Source of the DNA: Bin87 sp965221295
GTDB taxonomy: Bacteria > Chloroflexota > Dehalococcoidia > Lucifugimonadales > UBA3495
DNA: 64,000 nucleotides
Direction: 5' to 3'
Assembly: GCA_965221295.1 (NCBI GenBank)
Contig: OZ244879.1
Coordinates: 3,286,001 to 3,350,000 of the forward strand
Every line of letters begins with the position of its first letter. Positions within the stretch are counted from its first letter, which is position 1. The notes under the pieces are model-generated. The model saw only the letters and a program-made list of their open reading frames with translations, was not told the origin of the DNA and did not search any database. Made by a program: the position numbers and the translations under genes. This document shows, piece by piece, positions 61,019-64,000 of the stretch.

Positions 61019-62269
61019 ATGTCCGCTGTCCTCGACCGCATCGACCCCGCCGTCGCCGCCGCCATTCAGAATGAGAATCGGCGTCAACGCGATTCCATTG
61101 TCCTGATCGCATCCGAAAACTACACCAGCAAGGCCGTTATCGAAGCCCAGGCCCAGTTGATGACCAACAAGTACGCCGAGGGATACCCGGGTCGGCGATA
61201 CTACGGCGGCTGCGACTTCGTGGACGTGGTGGAGACGCTGGCCATCGACCGCGCCAGGGAGCTGTTCGGCGCGGAGCACGCCAACGTGCAGCCCCACAGC
61301 GGGGCCCAGGCCAACATGGCCGCTTACTTCGCCGCCCTGGAGCCGGGCGATACCGTCCTGGGTATGCAGTTGGACATGGGAGGGCACCTCACTCACGGAG
61401 CCAGCGTCAACTTCTCTGGCAACCTGTACCAGTTCGTCCCCTACGGCGTGGACCGCGAAACCGAAACCATTGACTACGACCAGGTTGAGCGACTGGCGCG
61501 AGAACACAACCCCAAGCTGATTGTCGCCGGGTGCAGCAGCTACTCGCGGACGCTGGACTTTCCACGCTTCCGCGCCATCGCCGACTCAGTGAACGCCCTG
61601 TTGATGGTGGACATGGCGCACATTTCAGGACTTGTCGCCGGCGGCGCGCATCCGTCGCCGTTCCCTCACGCTCAAATCGTAACTTCCACCACTCAGAAAA
61701 CCCTGCGCGGACCACGCGGCGGCCTGATCCTCACCGAGGCGGAGCTGGCCCGCAAGGTGGATTTTGCGGTGTTCCCGTATATGCAGGGCGGCCCCTTCAT
61801 GCACGTCATCGCCGCCAAGGCCGTCTGTTTCGGCGAGGCGCTGCAACCCGACTTCGCCAACTACGCCGCCCAAGTGGTGATCAACGCTCAGGCCATGGCG
61901 CAGGAACTGTCCGAGGCCGGCGTGCGCCTGGTGGCCGGCGGCACCGACAATCACCTGATGCTGGTTGACCTGACGCCCCTGGGCATCAACGGACGTCAGG
62001 CGGAACGGGCGCTGGAGTCGGTGAACATCGTGGCCAACAAGAACGCCATACCCTACGACACGTTGCCGCCACGCACCGCGTCGGGCCTGCGATTAGGGAC
62101 GCCGGCCATCACCAGCCGGGGCATGACGGAAGGCGACACGCGCCAGGTGGCCAAGCTCATAGTTCGCGCGCTCGGCAGCATCGGAGACGATGGCGCCCTA
62201 GCGCAGGTCCGCGACGAGGTTCGCGATCTGAGCAACCGCTTCCCAGTGCCGGGACTGGACGAAGAATAG
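61019..62269 (+). CDS. glyA: Serine hydroxymethyltransferase
   Basis: ATG 61019 follows AGGAGCCCGTCCCA; the frame is open upstream to 60938 but that part only translates the tandem repeat. The 416-residue protein has IVLIASENYTSKAVIEAQ, YPGRRYYGGCDFVDVVE, VDMAHISGLVAGG, and the PLP lysine in TTQKTLRGPRGG at about residue 227. It converts serine and tetrahydrofolate to glycine and methylene-THF in the cytosol, linking with the glycine cleavage genes at 16144-19084. Confidence 0.98.
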   Translation: MSAVLDRIDPAVAAAIQNENRRQRDSIVLIASENYTSKAVIEAQAQLMTNKYAEGYPGRRYYGGCDFVDVVETLAIDRARELFGAEHANVQPHSGAQANMAAYFAALEPGDTVLGMQLDMGGHLTHGASVNFSGNLYQFVPYGVDRETETIDYDQVERLAREHNPKLIVAGCSSYSRTLDFPRFRAIADSVNALLMVDMAHISGLVAGGAHPSPFPHAQIVTSTTQKTLRGPRGGLILTEAELARKVDFAVFPYMQGGPFMHVIAAKAVCFGEALQPDFANYAAQVVINAQAMAQELSEAGVRLVAGGTDNHLMLVDLTPLGINGRQAERALESVNIVANKNAIPYDTLPPRTASGLRLGTPAITSRGMTEGDTRQVAKLIVRALGSIGDDGALAQVRDEVRDLSNRFPVPGLDEE

Positions 62270-62276
62270 CCACGAT

Positions 62277-62318
62277 GGATTGACAGGGGATCGCGTCGGA
62301 TTGACAGGAGATCGCGTC
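62277..62318. repeat. 21-bp direct duplication after glyA
   Basis: A 21-bp unit containing GGATTGACAGG and ATCGCGTC occurs twice with one difference, just after the glyA stop. Confidence 0.85.
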
Positions 62319-62371
62319 GGCGGCGGGATCGTTGCGGCTCGACCGCCGACTCGCGTCGGTGATCATTCGGT

Positions 62372-63187
62372 TCATGGCGCATTGGGATGTCGGGGCGCCT
62401 GGTCCCGGGTCGCCTGACCCCGGGGCTCTTGACCCCGGGGCTCTTGACCGATGAACAGGTTGCCGCCGAACCCGCCCTCGTAGGAGTTGGTTCGGATGTA
62501 TTCGGCCGTCAGGCCCGCTTTTTCCAGCAACCCCAGCCAAGTCGAGGTGGGGAACAACCCGCCGGTATGCCGGTCCACCTCCACATCGATCTGCCCATCC
62601 CGATCGATGATGAAAATAAAGACCGATTCGGTGGAGTCGGCGGCCGGTTGGGGTCGAGCCATATACTCGATGAAAGTCACCGCGCGGTCTGTCGCGTGCC
62701 GGGTCCATTCGATGACCCTGGGGCCGGTGAAGGTCTCCTGCACGCAATCCGGGGCAAGCAGAACCAAACCCCCAGGGTTCAGATGCGCCACCGCGGTGGC
62801 GATGGCGGCTGCAAGGTCCGCCTCGGTGATCATGTAGTTCACCGCGTCGTGGATTGCCACCACGTCGAACGTTCGCCCCAGGCGCACGGCGCGCATGTCC
62901 CCAACGTGATGCAGAGTCTGTGGGTTGAGCCGCCGGGAATGCTCCAGCATCTGCGGCGATATGTCCACCGCCTCGGTGATGAAATGATCGGTCAGGTGTG
63001 AGAGCAGGTGCCCGCCGCCGCAGCCCAGCTCGAGCAGTGTCGGCAACGGCGGTTGTCCGTCTCCCGCAACGATGTGGAGCCGGTCCCGTATTGCATCCAG
63101 CCATTCTTGAGCCTCCACCCCATACTCTTCGGGTGGGCTGATGATGGGCCACAGGTGGGCCAGATCGTTGTACAACCGGAGGGACAT
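62372..63187 (-). CDS. SAM-dependent methyltransferase with repeat-extended C-terminus
   Basis: ATG 63187 gives 271 residues; TTG 63193 would add two. AdoMet motif I is LLELGCGGGHLLSHL, followed by EAVDISPQMLEHSR, VGDMRAVRLGRTFDVVAIHD and LNPGGLVLLAPD, a class I methyltransferase. The C-terminus after GGNLFIGQEP is made of five-residue repeats (GQEPR, GQATR, DQAPR) encoded by a 15-bp tandem repeat at about 62396-62450. It follows the 80-residue gene after 6 bp. The substrate is unknown. Confidence 0.9.
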   Translation of the reverse strand: MSLRLYNDLAHLWPIISPPEEYGVEAQEWLDAIRDRLHIVAGDGQPPLPTLLELGCGGGHLLSHLTDHFITEAVDISPQMLEHSRRLNPQTLHHVGDMRAVRLGRTFDVVAIHDAVNYMITEADLAAAIATAVAHLNPGGLVLLAPDCVQETFTGPRVIEWTRHATDRAVTFIEYMARPQPAADSTESVFIFIIDRDGQIDVEVDRHTGGLFPTSTWLGLLEKAGLTAEYIRTNSYEGGFGGNLFIGQEPRGQEPRGQATRDQAPRHPNAP

Positions 63188-63193
63188 GACCAA

Positions 63194-63436
63194 TCACGCC
63201 GCCATTTCGCCGACACCGTAGGTGTCGATATACAGGTATTCCCGCGCCCGAGCCATTCTGGCGCCGGGCTGCGGCGGGTTATTGTACAACCACCGTTCCA
63301 AGTTGGTGATCACCATCCCCGACTCAATCTCGATGAATGGACAGCCCAGTTGGCGCCACCGGTAAATCATGCGCGCGGCGTCCGCCGGCAGGCGTGGCGC
63401 CCAAACATCCACCTGATCCGCAGTGTTGACTGACAT
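63194..63436 (-). CDS. Unknown 80-residue protein
   Basis: ATG 63436 follows AGGAGGTCGCATC, an excellent site. The product contains ARMIYRWRQLGCPFIEIE, then MVITNLERWLYNNPPQPGAR and EYLYIDTYGVGEM. It is probably a small alpha/beta protein; no family was recognised. It is the first gene of an operon with the methyltransferase. The frame remains open far upstream through the dispersed repeat, which is not coding. Confidence 0.75.
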   Translation of the reverse strand: MSVNTADQVDVWAPRLPADAARMIYRWRQLGCPFIEIESGMVITNLERWLYNNPPQPGARMARAREYLYIDTYGVGEMAA

Positions 63437-63618
63437 GATGCGACCTCCTGTTCCATATAGTACGATTGTACGAAACAAACGGACGTAAAGCAACCCCTTC
63501 AGAATCTCGCGCGTATTCGTTTTCCGCAACGGGCCATGGCGTCCTCCTTTTTGCGTCAATGGCGTCTGCCCTTTCTGCCATTGCGACCGCCTTGATTCTG
63601 TCATTGCGCGTCCCCCAC

Positions 63619-63719
63619 TGTCATTGCGAGCGAAGCGCGGCAATCTCGGCGACCGCAACGCGCGGCCCTTGGCGCCTGGCGCGAGATTGCCGCGTCGCTG
63701 GCGCTCCTCGCAATGACAG
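63619..63719. repeat. Dispersed palindromic element, short form (101 bp)
   Basis: It begins TGTCATTGCGAGCGAAGCG and ends GCTCCTCGCAATGACAG, with a shortened centre. A partial arm lies at 63597-63612. The gap 63437-63960 otherwise shows no gene. Confidence 0.92.
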
Positions 63720-63960
63720 ATGAGGGAGGCGGTCCTCGCAATTGCAGAACAGCAGGGCCCTAGGCATTGGCAGGACGGGAAGGTTCCTCGTGATGGCAAC
63801 GGCGGGGCTCTTGGGTTTGGCAGAACGGCCTGGCGCCTCGCGTTGGCCCACACAGCCGCCTCGCGGTTGCGCGCGCGCCGGCCCTGAGTCATAATGCGCG
63901 CGTTCGACGCCGGCCGATCAGCCAGACGGCGGAAACGGACGCCAACGGGAGGGACGCCAA

Positions 63961-64000
63961 ATGCCGCAAGCCGGAATTCCATCGGAACAGGAAGTGCTGG
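63961..64000 (+). CDS. Start of a gene cut by the window end
   Basis: ATG 63961 is preceded by GGGAGGGACGCCAA, a good ribosome site, and opens MPQAGIPSEQEVL without a stop to the window end. Too short to identify. Confidence 0.5.
   Translation, partial: MPQAGIPSEQEVL

Overview
The window is GC-rich, gene-dense bacterial chromosome. No rRNA, transposase, integrase or phage genes were seen. The gene set points to an uncultured Chloroflexota lineage, probably SAR202 or Dehalococcoidia-like. It includes split glycine decarboxylase genes (gcvPA/gcvPB), an hspR-grpE-dnaK cluster with a HAIR-type operator, luciferase-like and PPOX-type oxidoreductases, hydantoinase A/B genes, Uma2 nuclease, giant secreted LRR/fibronectin proteins with Thr-Pro linkers, selenoproteins, and many copies of a TGTCATTGCGAG-type dispersed palindrome. 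This assignment is an inference from gene content, not from a marker phylogeny.

Layout. 1-5080: a catabolic operon (amidohydrolase, HyuA, HyuB). 5197-5993: tRNA-Gly and a block of dispersed repeats. 6050-8997 (minus): a thioredoxin/NHL protein whose gene reads through an in-frame TGA (Sec47), a fused MNT-HEPN protein and a beta-sandwich protein. 9164-11893: a membrane-anchored CAP-domain protein and a dienelactone hydrolase. 12667-14293: a PPOX protein and a FAD oxidoreductase. 14354-16110: a translationally coupled pair of unknown function whose second protein resembles ImmA/IrrE without zinc ligands. 16144-19084: gcvPA and gcvPB. 19104-20764: an XRE-ImmA/DUF4411 toxin-antitoxin-like pair with a His-to-Tyr change in the metalloprotease motif. 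20801-28085 (minus): a beta-hydroxyacid dehydrogenase, an unknown protein, and a coupled operon of DNA methyltransferase, NAD(P)-binding/DUF2867 protein and pyrimidine-dimer glycosylase. 28793-38469: two giant surface proteins, the second ending in a phospholipase A2-like motif. 38749-39640: a tandem array with a 154-bp period. 39774-46236: a mixed metabolic region with a decayed FN3 gene fragment at 43764-44008. 46876-47321: tRNA-Leu, tRNA-Cys, tRNA-Leu. 47463-53594 (minus, apart from one small zinc-ribbon gene on the plus strand): dnaK, grpE, hspR, a sulfite-oxidase-like molybdoenzyme and a Sec-containing selD. 53805-64000: acyl-CoA dehydrogenase, ACMSD-like amidohydrolase, glyoxalase-fold protein, small unknown operons including an HsdR_N-like nuclease, a GMC oxidoreductase, glyA and a methyltransferase.

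How the parts connect. SelD makes the selenium donor that its own Sec19 and the Sec47 of the thioredoxin/NHL protein would need, so the two UGA readings support each other; selA, selB and tRNA-Sec are outside the window. gcvPA/gcvPB and glyA belong to the same glycine/one-carbon node. HspR is expected to repress hspR-grpE-dnaK through the operator just upstream of its promoter.

The most unusual points are the CUINC selenoprotein, a recurring pattern of unrelated 15-23 bp tandem repeats in the leaders of many genes, two independent ImmA-like proteins lacking catalytic ligands, and a phospholipase-like domain on a giant surface protein. All functional calls come from reading motifs by eye; no database search was possible.
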